Shown here piece after piece: positions 50,729 through 60,121 of a stretch of DNA of 64,000 nt (its first letter is position 1; the number at the start of each line of letters is the position of its first letter). Source of the DNA: Acidiphilium rubrum. GTDB taxonomy: Bacteria > Pseudomonadota > Alphaproteobacteria > Acetobacterales > Acetobacteraceae. The translations under genes and the position numbers were made by a program. The notes beneath the pieces are model-generated. The model did no database searches, was not told the DNA's origin, and saw only the letters and a list, made by a program, of their open reading frames with translations. The stretch covers positions 1 through 64,000 of the forward strand of contig NZ_FTNE01000006.1 in the NCBI RefSeq assembly GCF_900156265.1, in the 5' to 3' direction.

Positions 50729-51910
50729 TCAGGCGACCAGCCGGCGGTTCTTCCAGTCGAGTTTCATGGCATCGCGCAGGCGGGGTGGCGCGCGGTAGGA
50801 GTCCTGCGGGCGGGGGACGGAGTAGGATTTCACGCTGATGGTGGTTTCGTCGATTTCGAGGCGGAGGAAGCCGAAGCGGTCGTCGACGAAATTCTCGAGC
50901 GTGACGTTGGGCTGATCGGGCGGGGTGAACGGCGCGACGATGTCCTGGCCGCCGTTTTTCTCCATGCGGTGGAGATTGTGGTAGCCGCCGAAACCGGCGA
51001 CGAAAAAGGGTTTCTGGTTGCCGGCATCGTCGGTCTCGGTGAAGCGCTGGTAGTTATGAACATGGCCGGCGAACACCATATGGGCGTTAACACCCGCGGT
51101 AGTTTCGGCTTCGGTGAGGATAGCGGCCATGGTCTTGCTGCCGGAGTGGTACGCATCGAGCGAGTGGATCGGGTGGTGCATGCAGACGATGATCGGTTTT
51201 GCGGGGTCGGCGGCCTTGAGTTCGGCGGCGAACCAGTCGCGCTGATCCTGGTGGACTTCGCCGCCTTCGGGGACGTTGGTGTAGAGGCCGATGAAGGTGG
51301 CGTATGGCGTTTCCAGCGTGAAATAGACGTTGGGCTGCGTCATCGCGGTGCGGGGAATGTCCATCGCTTCGGGCGTGTGTGTGCCGGGCTCGGCGGCGCA
51401 GAAATTGTTGACGAAGGCGGTCAGCGAGGGGACGTTATCGACCAGTGTGCCGTTGTCGTAGATGTCGCCGTCATGATTGCCGGGGATGCCGAGGATCGGG
51501 ATCGGGTAGAACTCATAGGGCAGGTAGAACTGGGCGTAATACCGGCTCGCTTCGCCGTCGAAATAGATCACGTCACCGCAGTGATAGGCAAAGCCTGGTT
51601 TGCCGTACGGACCCGCGATGCCGGCATCGGTGATCATGCCGGCGGCGACGAGTTCCTGCGGCGTCGGGTCGAGCACACCGCCGGTATCGGCGATCAGGTG
51701 CATGGTCATGCCGCCGGCTGATTTCATCGCGGCGACCTGGTCGGGGATGATGCTCGCAAGGTCGAGCCGGTAGGGGTACGGCCCGGTCGGCGCGGGCAGG
51801 GGCTGAAAGCCCGAGCCTTTGCTCAGCGGCGCCATTTGCGAATGGACGCCATGGTGTTCCGCCATCGGCGTGCCAAACTGGTGTGGCTTGCCGGGGTGAT
51901 GTTTGCTCAT
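50729..51910 (-). CDS. Calcineurin-like metallophosphoesterase
   Basis: 393 residues. Metal-site motifs are in order: MHLIADTGG (Asp), AYHCGDVIYFDG (GD), GIPGNHDGD (GNHD), IIVCMHHPIHSLD (His) and FAGHVHNYQRF (GHxH). An N-terminal polar stretch of about 60 residues precedes the domain, with no signal peptide. The fold suits purple-acid-phosphatase-like or cyclic-nucleotide phosphodiesterase activity; the substrate is unknown. It is convergent with the nucleotidyl cyclase gene, with 139 bases between the stops. A phosphodiesterase role opposite the cyclase is possible but unsupported beyond position. Confidence 0.88.
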   Translation of the reverse strand: MSKHHPGKPHQFGTPMAEHHGVHSQMAPLSKGSGFQPLPAPTGPYPYRLDLASIIPDQVAAMKSAGGMTMHLIADTGGVLDPTPQELVAAGMITDAGIAGPYGKPGFAYHCGDVIYFDGEASRYYAQFYLPYEFYPIPILGIPGNHDGDIYDNGTLVDNVPSLTAFVNNFCAAEPGTHTPEAMDIPRTAMTQPNVYFTLETPYATFIGLYTNVPEGGEVHQDQRDWFAAELKAADPAKPIIVCMHHPIHSLDAYHSGSKTMAAILTEAETTAGVNAHMVFAGHVHNYQRFTETDDAGNQKPFFVAGFGGYHNLHRMEKNGGQDIVAPFTPPDQPNVTLENFVDDRFGFLRLEIDETTISVKSYSVPRPQDSYRAPPRLRDAMKLDWKNRRLVA

Positions 51911-52004
51911 GCAGCCCTCTATTTTAAGTAGCGTTTCGTTCTGCTGTTTAGGTAGCGCGAAGCCGGGGGGGTGAGAAAGATTTATTCATGACATGCTCAT
52001 GACA

Positions 52005-52736
52005 TCAGAAATTATCCTTGGCCGTGCGCAGGCGGGCGAATTCCTCCGGCGTCTGGGCGCGCAGGAACGGGTTGGTCAGCAGTTCCTCGGCGAGGCGGAC
52101 CGGCAGGGTGGGTTCGCGCTCGGCGCGGAGGCGTTCGACCTCGTTGGCGCGGGCCATCAGCGCTTCATTGTCGGGATCGACGCTGCGGGCGAAACGGGCG
52201 TTGGATAAAGTGTATTCATGACCGCACAGCAGCATGGTGTCGGGTGATAGGGTCGCGAGGCGATGCAGGCTGGTGTGGAACGCCTCCGCCGTGCCTTCGA
52301 ACATGCGGCCGCAGCCGAGGCTGAACAGCGTGTCGCCGACAGCGGCGATTTCATCGTCGAACAGGTAGGTGACATGGCCGGTGGTGTGGCCGGGTGTCGC
52401 GATCATTTTCAGTTTGGCACCACCGAAATCGATGGTATCGTTGTCTTTCAGCGCGATGTCGAGCGGCGGCAGGCGGCTGGCATCGGCAGCGTTGCCAACG
52501 ATTTTCGCATCGAACCGGGCGGCGAGCGCGCGGGCGCCGGCGACATGATCGTCGTGATGGTGGGTGAGCAGGACATAGTCGAGCTTCGAGCCCTCGCGGT
52601 CGACCGCGAAAATGGCGGCTTCGGCATCGGCCGGATCGACGAAGGCGGTGGCGCCGTCGTGCCCGACGAACCAGGCGTAATTGTCGGTCAGCATGGGCAC
52701 ACGGGTGATGGTGAAGCCGGCGTAGGCGATGGACAT
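52005..52736 (-). CDS. gloB: Hydroxyacylglutathione hydrolase (glyoxalase II)
   Basis: 243 residues. The zinc-binding motif is THHHDDH within YVLLTHHHDDHVAGA, with TPGHTTGHVTYLF, VGDTLFSLGCGRMFEG and LCGHEYTLSNARFA providing the other ligands. The HAGH C-terminal helix domain is present (LPVRLAEELLTNPFLR). It hydrolyses S-lactoylglutathione. It is divergent from a methyltransferase gene 32 bases away, a common alphaproteobacterial pair. Confidence 0.95.
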   Translation of the reverse strand: MSIAYAGFTITRVPMLTDNYAWFVGHDGATAFVDPADAEAAIFAVDREGSKLDYVLLTHHHDDHVAGARALAARFDAKIVGNAADASRLPPLDIALKDNDTIDFGGAKLKMIATPGHTTGHVTYLFDDEIAAVGDTLFSLGCGRMFEGTAEAFHTSLHRLATLSPDTMLLCGHEYTLSNARFARSVDPDNEALMARANEVERLRAEREPTLPVRLAEELLTNPFLRAQTPEEFARLRTAKDNF

Positions 52737-52756
52737 GATCGATCCTTCAGAAGTGC

Positions 52757-52768
52757 TATAGGGATTGG
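52757..52768 (+). promoter_or_regulatory. Candidate leaderless promoter of the methyltransferase gene
   Basis: TATAGG (52757-52762) lies exactly six bases before ATG 52769 with no ribosome site between. I see no convincing -35. On the other strand TATAGC (rc of 52755-52760) could serve gloB. Confidence 0.35.
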
Positions 52769-53476
52769 ATGACTATAGATGCGACGGCGATGGCCGATTT
52801 CTATGCCACGCGGCACGGCGTGATGGCAGCCCGGCAGATTCGCGCGCGGCTGGCCGCACTCTGGCCGGATCTGACGGGGATGGAGGTGCTCGGGGTGGGC
52901 TATCCGGCGCCCTATTTGCGGGTGTGGCGCGAGCAGGCGGCACGCTGTGTGGTGATCACGCCGGCACAGATGGGTGTTACACGGTGGCCGGCATCCCGGC
53001 TCAACCTGAGTGCTGCGGCGGAGGAGGATAGTCTGCCGCTTGCGGATGTCAGTATCGACCGGTTGCTGATGATCCACGGGCTGGAACACGCCGAAGCGGC
53101 GCGGCGCATGCTGCGCGAGGCGTGGCGGGTGCTGCGGCCGGAGGGGCGGATGATCGTGGTGGTGCCGAACCGTGCATCGCCCTGGGCGTATCTGGAGCGC
53201 ACGCCGTTCGGCCATGGCCAGCCGTATAGTGCTGCGCAGCTTGGGCGGCTGCTGGCCGGCTCGATGTTCCGGGTTGAGCGGCGGGATATGGCGCTGCTGA
53301 TCCCGCCGCTGGGGTTGGGCAAGGATTTGAGCACCGCGGATCTGCTCGAGCGGATCGGCCGGCGGGCGGTGCCCCAGCTTGGCGGCGTGGTGCTGGCCGA
53401 GGCGGTGAAGGATGTCGCCGGCGTGATCCCGTTGATGCAGGGGCGCCGGCGGCTGGTATTTGCGGAATCCCGCTGA
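52769..53476 (+). CDS. SAM-dependent methyltransferase
   Basis: 235 residues. The SAM loop is VLGVGYPAPYLRVW, a variant of the usual G-x-G-x-G. IDRLLMIHGLEHAEAARRMLREAWRVLRPEGRMIVVVPNR is the class I methyltransferase core with the post-motif II strand. The C-terminal part (ADLLERIGRRAVPQLGGVVLAEAVKDV) is characteristic of the proteins encoded opposite gloB in alphaproteobacteria. The substrate is unknown. Confidence 0.87.
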   Translation: MTIDATAMADFYATRHGVMAARQIRARLAALWPDLTGMEVLGVGYPAPYLRVWREQAARCVVITPAQMGVTRWPASRLNLSAAAEEDSLPLADVSIDRLLMIHGLEHAEAARRMLREAWRVLRPEGRMIVVVPNRASPWAYLERTPFGHGQPYSAAQLGRLLAGSMFRVERRDMALLIPPLGLGKDLSTADLLERIGRRAVPQLGGVVLAEAVKDVAGVIPLMQGRRRLVFAESR

Positions 53477-53490
53477 CTGAACCGCGTGGC

Positions 53491-54009
53491 TCAGCTGTGC
53501 TTGAGCTTCTTGAGGTGTTTCTTCGTCATGGCCTCGGCCTTGGCGCGGAAGGCCGCGTCGATCTTTTTCTGCTGGGCCGGGGAAAGCTTGCTGTAGAGCG
53601 TCTGGAACGAGGCCGATAAAGCGTTCATGTCATCCGCGTTCTTGGCCGAGATGGCGGCGTAGGATTCCATGTTCTGGACGGCATTCATGGTCGCGAGTGT
53701 CTTGGCGCGTTGCTCATACATCGCTGAAAGGTTGAGCGCGTTGGTACGCGACACCTGGGTGAAGCCGTGCCAGCTCGATTCCTCGTCCGTGGTGATGCCG
53801 ATCGATTTTTTCAGCGTGGCGAGCCGCGCATCGACATGGGCGATGATGGCTTTTTGTGCCGGGGTCATCGCTGTGGTGGTGTTGGCGGTCGTGGCGGGCG
53901 CGGCTGTGGTGGTGGTGGCGGCGTGCGTGGCGCTGATGGCGGCCAGGCCGAGGCCGGTGGTCAGGATCAGGGCAGCCAGAGCGGGTTTGCGATGGATCAT
54001 CGAAGGCAT
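53491..54009 (-). CDS. Spy/CpxP-like periplasmic LTxxQ-motif protein
   Basis: 172 residues from ATG 54009 (GGAG seven bases upstream). A signal peptide (ALAALILTTGLGLAAISATHA) is followed by a Thr/Ala-rich linker and an all-helical domain. The LTxxQ motif occurs as LSPAQQKKID near residue 145, with a first copy MTPAQKAII near 48. The C-terminus is Lys-rich (KKHLKKLKHS). Family members are periplasmic chaperones induced by envelope stress. Confidence 0.8.
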   Translation of the reverse strand: MPSMIHRKPALAALILTTGLGLAAISATHAATTTTAAPATTANTTTAMTPAQKAIIAHVDARLATLKKSIGITTDEESSWHGFTQVSRTNALNLSAMYEQRAKTLATMNAVQNMESYAAISAKNADDMNALSASFQTLYSKLSPAQQKKIDAAFRAKAEAMTKKHLKKLKHS

Positions 54010-54236
54010 GTGTGGTCTCCGTTACAGGTGGTCAGGCAGTGCGCTGGTGTCTTATACGGTTTGCGCGATGACGGGATACTGGCGGGGCGGTGTCGGAATC
54101 ATGGCCTACGGTTGTTTAATGCGCGCGACAGCGGCGCGTGATCCGGCGGTTGTGTTTTGCGATCGGGATCACGATGGTATAGAGAGTACCGGAGTTGTCC
54201 GGTTTAGAAATACAAGTTTTCCCGAGGAGTTCAGCC

Positions 54237-54794
54237 ATGTTCATCGAGACTGATATCACGCCCAACCCCGCAACCTTGAAGTTTTTACCCGGGCGCACCG
54301 TGCTCGATCAGGGGTCGGCGGATTTCGATCGTGCCGAGGCGGCGTCGATCAGCCCGCTCGCGACGGCCCTGTTTGATCTGCCGGCGGTCGAGCGGGTGTT
54401 TCTCGGCGCCGATTTCATCTCCGTGACCAAGAGCGATGCGATGGACTGGCCGGCGCTGAAGCCGCAGGTGCTCGGCGCGATCATGGAACATTTCCTGTCG
54501 GGCCGGCCGGTCATGGCCAGCGATGCGCAACTGGCCGATGAGGATGTCGACCCCGCCGACCGTGAAATTGCCGACCAGATCAAGGAATTGCTCGATGCGC
54601 GGGTGCGCCCGGCGGTGGCGAGTGATGGCGGCGACATCGTATTCCGCGGCTTTCGTGCCGGTGTCGTGACGCTGCACATGCAGGGCGCCTGCTCGGGCTG
54701 CCCGTCCTCGACCGCGACGCTGAAAATGGGGATCGAGAATCTGCTGCGGCACTATGTGCCGGAGGTCACCTCGGTCGAGCAGGTCGCGGCGTGA
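54237..54794 (+). CDS. nfuA: NfuA/NifU-type iron-sulfur carrier
   Basis: 185 residues from ATG 54237 with GAGGAG upstream. The N-terminal Nfu_N domain ([14 protein letters not shown]... [12 protein letters not shown]) is followed by the NifU C-terminal domain with the cluster-binding CxxC in [15 protein letters not shown] and [14 protein letters not shown]. It carries 4Fe-4S clusters to target proteins. GTGA overlap couples it to the nitroreductase gene. Confidence 0.94.
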   Translation: MFIETDITPNPATLKFLPGRTVLDQGSADFDRAEAASISPLATALFDLPAVERVFLGADFISVTKSDAMDWPALKPQVLGAIMEHFLSGRPVMASDAQLADEDVDPADREIADQIKELLDARVRPAVASDGGDIVFRGFRAGVVTLHMQGACSGCPSSTATLKMGIENLLRHYVPEVTSVEQVAA

Positions 54795-55384
54795 GCGGTT
54801 CGTCTTTGGATGATACGGCGCTCGATATCCTGTTCCGCACCGCGCGCACCAAGACCGCGTGGACCGATCAGCCGGTCGGCGATGATGTGTTGCAGGCGTT
54901 GTACGAGGTTTTGAAATTCGGCCCGACCTCGGCCAATTGTTCGCCGGCGCGGTTCGTGTTTTTGCGCACGCCGGAGGCGCGGGAAAAGCTCAAGCCGGCG
55001 CTGAACCCCGGCAATATCGACAAGACCATGACCGCGCCGGTGACGGTGATCGTCGCGTATGATCCGCAGTTCTACGAGAAACTGCCGACCTTGTTCCCCC
55101 ATGCCGATGCGCGGTCGTGGTTTTCGGGCAATCCGGATCTGGCGGATGAAACGGCGACGCGCAACGGCACGCTGCAAGGGGCTTATCTGATGATCGCAGC
55201 GCGCGCGTTGGGGCTGGATTGCGGCCCGATGTCCGGGTTCGATCGGCACAAGGTGGATCAACTGTTTCTGTCGGATCAGGGTTGGCGGTCGAATTTTCTG
55301 GTCAATCTCGGCCATGGGGTCGCGGGCGATCCTTTCGAGCGGTCGCCGCGGCTGAGTTTCGATGAGGCGTGCGTGCTGGCGTGA
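54791..55384 (+). CDS. RutE/HadB-type nitroreductase-family reductase
   Basis: 197 residues, start GTG 54791 overlapping the nfuA stop. [41 protein letters not shown] is the FMN-binding N-terminal part, and [21 protein letters not shown] is the conserved C-terminal part. Proteins of this subfamily act as malonic semialdehyde reductase (RutE) or on similar aldehydes. No rut operon is nearby, so the substrate is open. It overlaps tsaB by one base. Confidence 0.9.
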   Translation: MSGSSLDDTALDILFRTARTKTAWTDQPVGDDVLQALYEVLKFGPTSANCSPARFVFLRTPEAREKLKPALNPGNIDKTMTAPVTVIVAYDPQFYEKLPTLFPHADARSWFSGNPDLADETATRNGTLQGAYLMIAARALGLDCGPMSGFDRHKVDQLFLSDQGWRSNFLVNLGHGVAGDPFERSPRLSFDEACVLA

Positions 55385-56043
55385 TGCCGCTCCGGATTCT
55401 GGCGATCGATGCGGCGCAGCGTCATGCTTCGGTCACGCTGGTGGCCGATGGTGTGGCTTTGGCCGTGCGGGCCGGTGCGCCGGAGACAGGGCTTGCCGAG
55501 ATGCTGGCCGTCTGGGTTGGCGAATGTCTTGATGAGGGCGGAGTGGTACCCGGAGCGCTCGATGCGATCGGGGTGACGATCGGGCCGGGCAGCTTCACCG
55601 GCCTGCGCGCTTCGATCGCGCTGGCCCAGGGGTTGGGCCTTGCCGCCGACGTGCCGGTTCACGGGATTTCGATGGGTGAGGCGTTCGGGGCGGCGTTACC
55701 GCTGTTGCAGCGGCCGCTGTGGGTCGCGCTGACGGCGCGGCGCGGCCGGGTTTTCCTGGAGCGGGACGGTGTTGCCACCGGTTTCGATGAGGCCGATCTG
55801 CCGCAACCGGACGGGCCGATCGCCCTGGCCGGCGAACAGGCCGGCGCGGTCGCGGCGCGGCTGGCCGCGCGTGGTAACGATGTGATGCTGACCGATGCGC
55901 GGTATTGTTCGGGCACGGCGATTGCGGCAGCGCTGCGCCGGCGCGTGGCGGCAGGACTGCCGATGCGGCCGGCGATGCCGTTGTATGTCGATCCACCGGA
56001 AGCGAAACTGCCGGCGGGCGGGCTGCGTCCCGCGCCAATTTGA
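55384..56043 (+). CDS. tsaB: tRNA threonylcarbamoyladenosine protein TsaB
   Basis: 219 residues from ATG 55384. The ASKHA-fold start is LRILAIDAAQRHASVTLV, and IGVTIGPGSFTGLRASIALAQGLGL is the TsaB signature. It dimerises with TsaD to make the t6A base of ANN-reading tRNAs. The rimI gene follows with an overlap, the usual partner order. Confidence 0.93.
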   Translation: MPLRILAIDAAQRHASVTLVADGVALAVRAGAPETGLAEMLAVWVGECLDEGGVVPGALDAIGVTIGPGSFTGLRASIALAQGLGLAADVPVHGISMGEAFGAALPLLQRPLWVALTARRGRVFLERDGVATGFDEADLPQPDGPIALAGEQAGAVAARLAARGNDVMLTDARYCSGTAIAAALRRRVAAGLPMRPAMPLYVDPPEAKLPAGGLRPAPI

Positions 56044-56474
56044 GCGAGCATGTGATCGCTGCATCGGTGCTTTGCGCCGATCTCCTGGCCGAGGTGCATC
56101 TGGCCTGTTTCGGTGCCGCGGCCTGGTCGGCGGCCAGTTTCGTGGATCTGTTCACGTCAGGCCTGGTGTTCGGTTATGTGATCGAGCCCGGCGGGCTGGT
56201 GTTGGCGCGCGCGGTGGCTGATGAGGCCGAAATATTAACGATCGGCGTGGCCCCCGCTGTGCGTCGCCAGGGCCTGGCACGGCGATTGCTGGGGTTGGCG
56301 CTGGATAAGTCGCGCCAGCGCGGGGCGGCGACGATGTTTCTGGAAGTCGCCGCCGACAACGCGCCCGCGCTGGGGCTTTATCGCTCCTGCGGGTTCAAGG
56401 ATTGCGGCATCCGGCGCGATTACTACGGACCCGGTGCCGATGCGCTGTTGCTCAGGCGCCTGCTTTGCGAATGA
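56040..56474 (+). CDS. rimI: Ribosomal protein alanine N-acetyltransferase-like GNAT
   Basis: 144 residues if started at TTG 56040 (TTGA overlap with tsaB); GTG 56052 is an alternative. GNAT core: EILTIGVAPAVRRQGLARRLLGLAL (acetyl-CoA loop R-R-Q-G-L-A) and FLEVAADNAPALGLYRSCGFKDCGIRRDYY, the RimI-type ending. It acetylates the N-terminus of S18 or other proteins. The 3' end overlaps the convergent tusA gene by 23 bases. Confidence 0.87.
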   Translation: MSEHVIAASVLCADLLAEVHLACFGAAAWSAASFVDLFTSGLVFGYVIEPGGLVLARAVADEAEILTIGVAPAVRRQGLARRLLGLALDKSRQRGAATMFLEVAADNAPALGLYRSCGFKDCGIRRDYYGPGADALLLRRLLCE

Positions 56475-56715
56475 CCAGTATCGCGCTGCCGTCGTCGAGG
56501 TCGAACATGTCGAGCAGATCGTGCCCTTGATCGGCAGCGGCGCGCGGCACGTTGGCGCGCGGGTCGGCCCCTTTCAGGCGCACCAATAGAACCGCGCCAT
56601 CCGGCAGCGAATCGAGTGCGAGGCGCGTGCGGACGAAAGTCATCGGGCAGGTTTCGCCAGTAATGTCGATCGCGCGGTCGTGTACGGGCAGGTCTGCGAT
56701 TTTCATGTCCTGCAT
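56452..56715 (-). CDS. tusA: TusA-family sulfur carrier protein
   Basis: 87 residues. AIDITGETCPMTFVRTRLALDSL carries the single catalytic Cys in the C-P-x-x motif, and the rest forms the two-layer SirA-like fold with DDGSAILVIRKAG at the end. It carries persulfide sulfur, for tRNA thiolation, cofactors or dissimilatory sulfur metabolism. Its 3' end overlaps rimI on the opposite strand. Confidence 0.88.
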   Translation of the reverse strand: MQDMKIADLPVHDRAIDITGETCPMTFVRTRLALDSLPDGAVLLVRLKGADPRANVPRAAADQGHDLLDMFDLDDGSAILVIRKAGA

Positions 56716-56871
56716 TGGAGTTTTCCAATCATGGCCAGCGGTTTGATCAATTGTCGCACGATATCGTTTGAAGCTGAAATGGTTTTTTCATGGCGTTTGT
56801 TGCATTCGTCCCAAAAATCCGTCAAATGGGTCCATAGTCATCCTGCAACAACGATTTCCGAAGGACTAATG

Positions 56872-57330
56872 ATGTCTGACTCGCAATCCAACAACCAGCT
56901 ACTGCAACTGACCGCGCAGATTATTGCGGCCCATGTGTCGCATAATTCGGTCACGACGGATATGCTGCCAACCCTCATCCGCGAAGTCTACCAGAGCCTG
57001 AGCGGCACCGAAACCCCGGTTGCCGAGGTCAGCGCCCCGCCGGAACCCGCGGTCAATCCGAAGAAATCGGTGTTCAACGATTACATCATCTGTCTTGAAG
57101 ACGGCAAGAAGCTGAAAATGCTCCGCCGTCACTTGAAATCGGCCTATAATCTGACGCCGGAACAGTATCGTGAACGTTGGCAGTTGCCCGCCGAATACCC
57201 GATGGTCGCGCCGAGCTACGCCAAGCAGCGCTCAAACCTCGCCAAGAAAATCGGCCTCGGCACCAAGCCGGCGGCTGCCGTCGCACCGGCGCCGGCCGCA
57301 CCCGCCACGCGGGGCAAAAAGAGCGCCTGA
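56872..57330 (+). CDS. mucR: MucR/Ros-family zinc-finger regulator
   Basis: 152 residues from ATG 56872, with GAAGGA six bases away (the ATG at 56869 is too close). The N-terminal helix QLTAQIIAAHVSHNSVTTDMLPTLIREVYQSL is the oligomerisation part. SVFNDYIICLEDGKKLKMLRRHLKSAYNLTPEQYRERWQLPAEYPMV is the Ros-type zinc-finger region. The Ala/Pro/Lys tail ends in GKKSA. It is an H-NS-like global regulator in alphaproteobacteria. The 150-base AT-rich region upstream (56716-56868) would suit autoregulation. Confidence 0.94.
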   Translation: MSDSQSNNQLLQLTAQIIAAHVSHNSVTTDMLPTLIREVYQSLSGTETPVAEVSAPPEPAVNPKKSVFNDYIICLEDGKKLKMLRRHLKSAYNLTPEQYRERWQLPAEYPMVAPSYAKQRSNLAKKIGLGTKPAAAVAPAPAAPATRGKKSA

Positions 57331-57373
57331 TTATCCGGCGTGGCGTGACCGGATCGTCCCTGGTCGAATATTG

Positions 57374-57405
57374 AAAAAAGGCCGGTCAGGTTTGACCGGC
57401 CTTTT
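57374..57405. terminator. Bidirectional hairpin terminator between mucR and glpF
   Basis: AAAAGGCCGGTCA (57376-57388) and TGACCGGCCTTTT (57393-57405) make a perfect stem with a four-base loop. The T run on one strand and the A run on the other give a terminator for both convergent genes. Confidence 0.88.
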
Positions 57406-57427
57406 CCTCGTGCAGGCGAAATCGATT

Positions 57428-58444
57428 TCAGTTCAGGCCGGGTGCGTGGGCCTTTTTTGCTTTGTCGAGTGCTGATTGCAGTTGCTCGAGACTGTACCCG
57501 ATGCCTTCCTGCGGTGGCAGCGGGTGCTCGGATTTCAGCAGTTCGTTGCGCGCAATCAGGGTGAGGCTGATCGCCCATTTGTACACATAGACCGCGAGCA
57601 CGGCACCGATCATGGGTCCGACGATTGGCACCCACCAATAGCCATGCGGACCGGGGAAGGCGTTCGGGCCCCACCCGGCGACCCAGGTGAACAGCCGCGG
57701 GCCGAAGTCGCGCGCCGGGTTGATCGCGTAGCCGGCATCGACGCCGTACGACATGCCGATTGCCGCGACCGCGATGCCGACCAGGAATGGCCCCATGTTC
57801 GACTGCGGGCTGAGGTTCAGATTATCCGAGATCGCGAGGATGAACAGGAGCAGGAAGAAGGTGCCGATGATCTGGTCGAGCAGGGCCAGATCCATGTGCG
57901 AGCCGAGATATGAGGCGGGGAAGGTGGCGAAGATGCTGAACGTGGTCAGCCCGCCCGAGGCCGCATAGGATGCCACGTGATGCGCCGCGTTCCAGGCATC
58001 GATCGCGCGGAAATAATCGGCGTAGACCAGTGCGGCACCGGCGAAGCAGCCGGCGACCTGCGCGACCCAGTAGGGCAGGACCTTACGCCAGGGAAAATCG
58101 CCCTTCACCGCGAAGGCCAGGCTGACCGCCGGATTGAGATGCGCGCCGGTGACCCCGCCGGCAACATAGACCGCCAGAGTGACCGCGAACGCCCAGCCCC
58201 AGGTGATCAGCAGCCAGCCGCCGGCACCATTGAAAATGACGGCGGTGCGGCCCGATTCAGTGAGGCCGACCACCGCCACGGCGACCACGCCGGCACCGAA
58301 GGCGATCAGGACGACGCAGCCGAGGAACTCGGCAATCATTTCCGCATAGATCGATGTGGCGCGCCAACCGGATTTGACACCCATGCGTGGTCGCAAAGTG
58401 GGTGGTGTGATAACTTCGGATGTATATTCGGATGTGTTGGACAT
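57428..58444 (-). CDS. glpF: Glycerol uptake facilitator / aquaglyceroporin
   Basis: 338 residues and six membrane helices, with two NPA half-helices: GAHLNPAVSLAFAV and GYAINPARDFGPRL. The Asp after the second NPA-R is the glycerol-channel signature. It is longer than usual at both ends: about 30 residues at the N-terminus and a 45-residue cytoplasmic C-terminal tail (EHPLPPQEGIGYSLEQLQSALDKAKKA). It starts 24 bases after the glpK stop and is the last gene of the glp run. Confidence 0.92.
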   Translation of the reverse strand: MSNTSEYTSEVITPPTLRPRMGVKSGWRATSIYAEMIAEFLGCVVLIAFGAGVVAVAVVGLTESGRTAVIFNGAGGWLLITWGWAFAVTLAVYVAGGVTGAHLNPAVSLAFAVKGDFPWRKVLPYWVAQVAGCFAGAALVYADYFRAIDAWNAAHHVASYAASGGLTTFSIFATFPASYLGSHMDLALLDQIIGTFFLLLFILAISDNLNLSPQSNMGPFLVGIAVAAIGMSYGVDAGYAINPARDFGPRLFTWVAGWGPNAFPGPHGYWWVPIVGPMIGAVLAVYVYKWAISLTLIARNELLKSEHPLPPQEGIGYSLEQLQSALDKAKKAHAPGLN

Positions 58445-58468
58445 TTTGTTATTCCCCCAAAATTTTGT

Positions 58469-59968
<1,500 letters not shown>

Positions 59969-60009
59969 TATGATTTCCTCCTTTGTTGAATTACCTTGGG
60001 AAGCAAGGT

Positions 60010-60032
60010 CTTCTTTTTTAAGAAAAAAGAAG
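60010..60032 (-). repeat. T/A-stem inverted repeat between glpD and glpK
   Basis: CTTCTTTTTT and AAAAAAGAAG arms with a three-base loop. Confidence 0.75.
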
Positions 60033-60099
60033 TAAAAAATTCCTTGATCGCGTCTATTTTCCAGAGTTTTCTGCTGGTCTAACGAATAAAAGTTTTTTG

Positions 60100-60121
60100 C
60101 TTCTTTTTTACAAAAAAGAAG
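60100..60121 (+). repeat. T/A-stem inverted repeat containing the glpD stop codon
   Basis: CTTCTTTTTT and AAAAAAGAAG arms with an AC loop. The glpD TAA (rc of 60108-60110) lies in this element, so the last residues of GlpD are encoded by it. The copy is in plus orientation, opposite to glpD. Confidence 0.75.
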
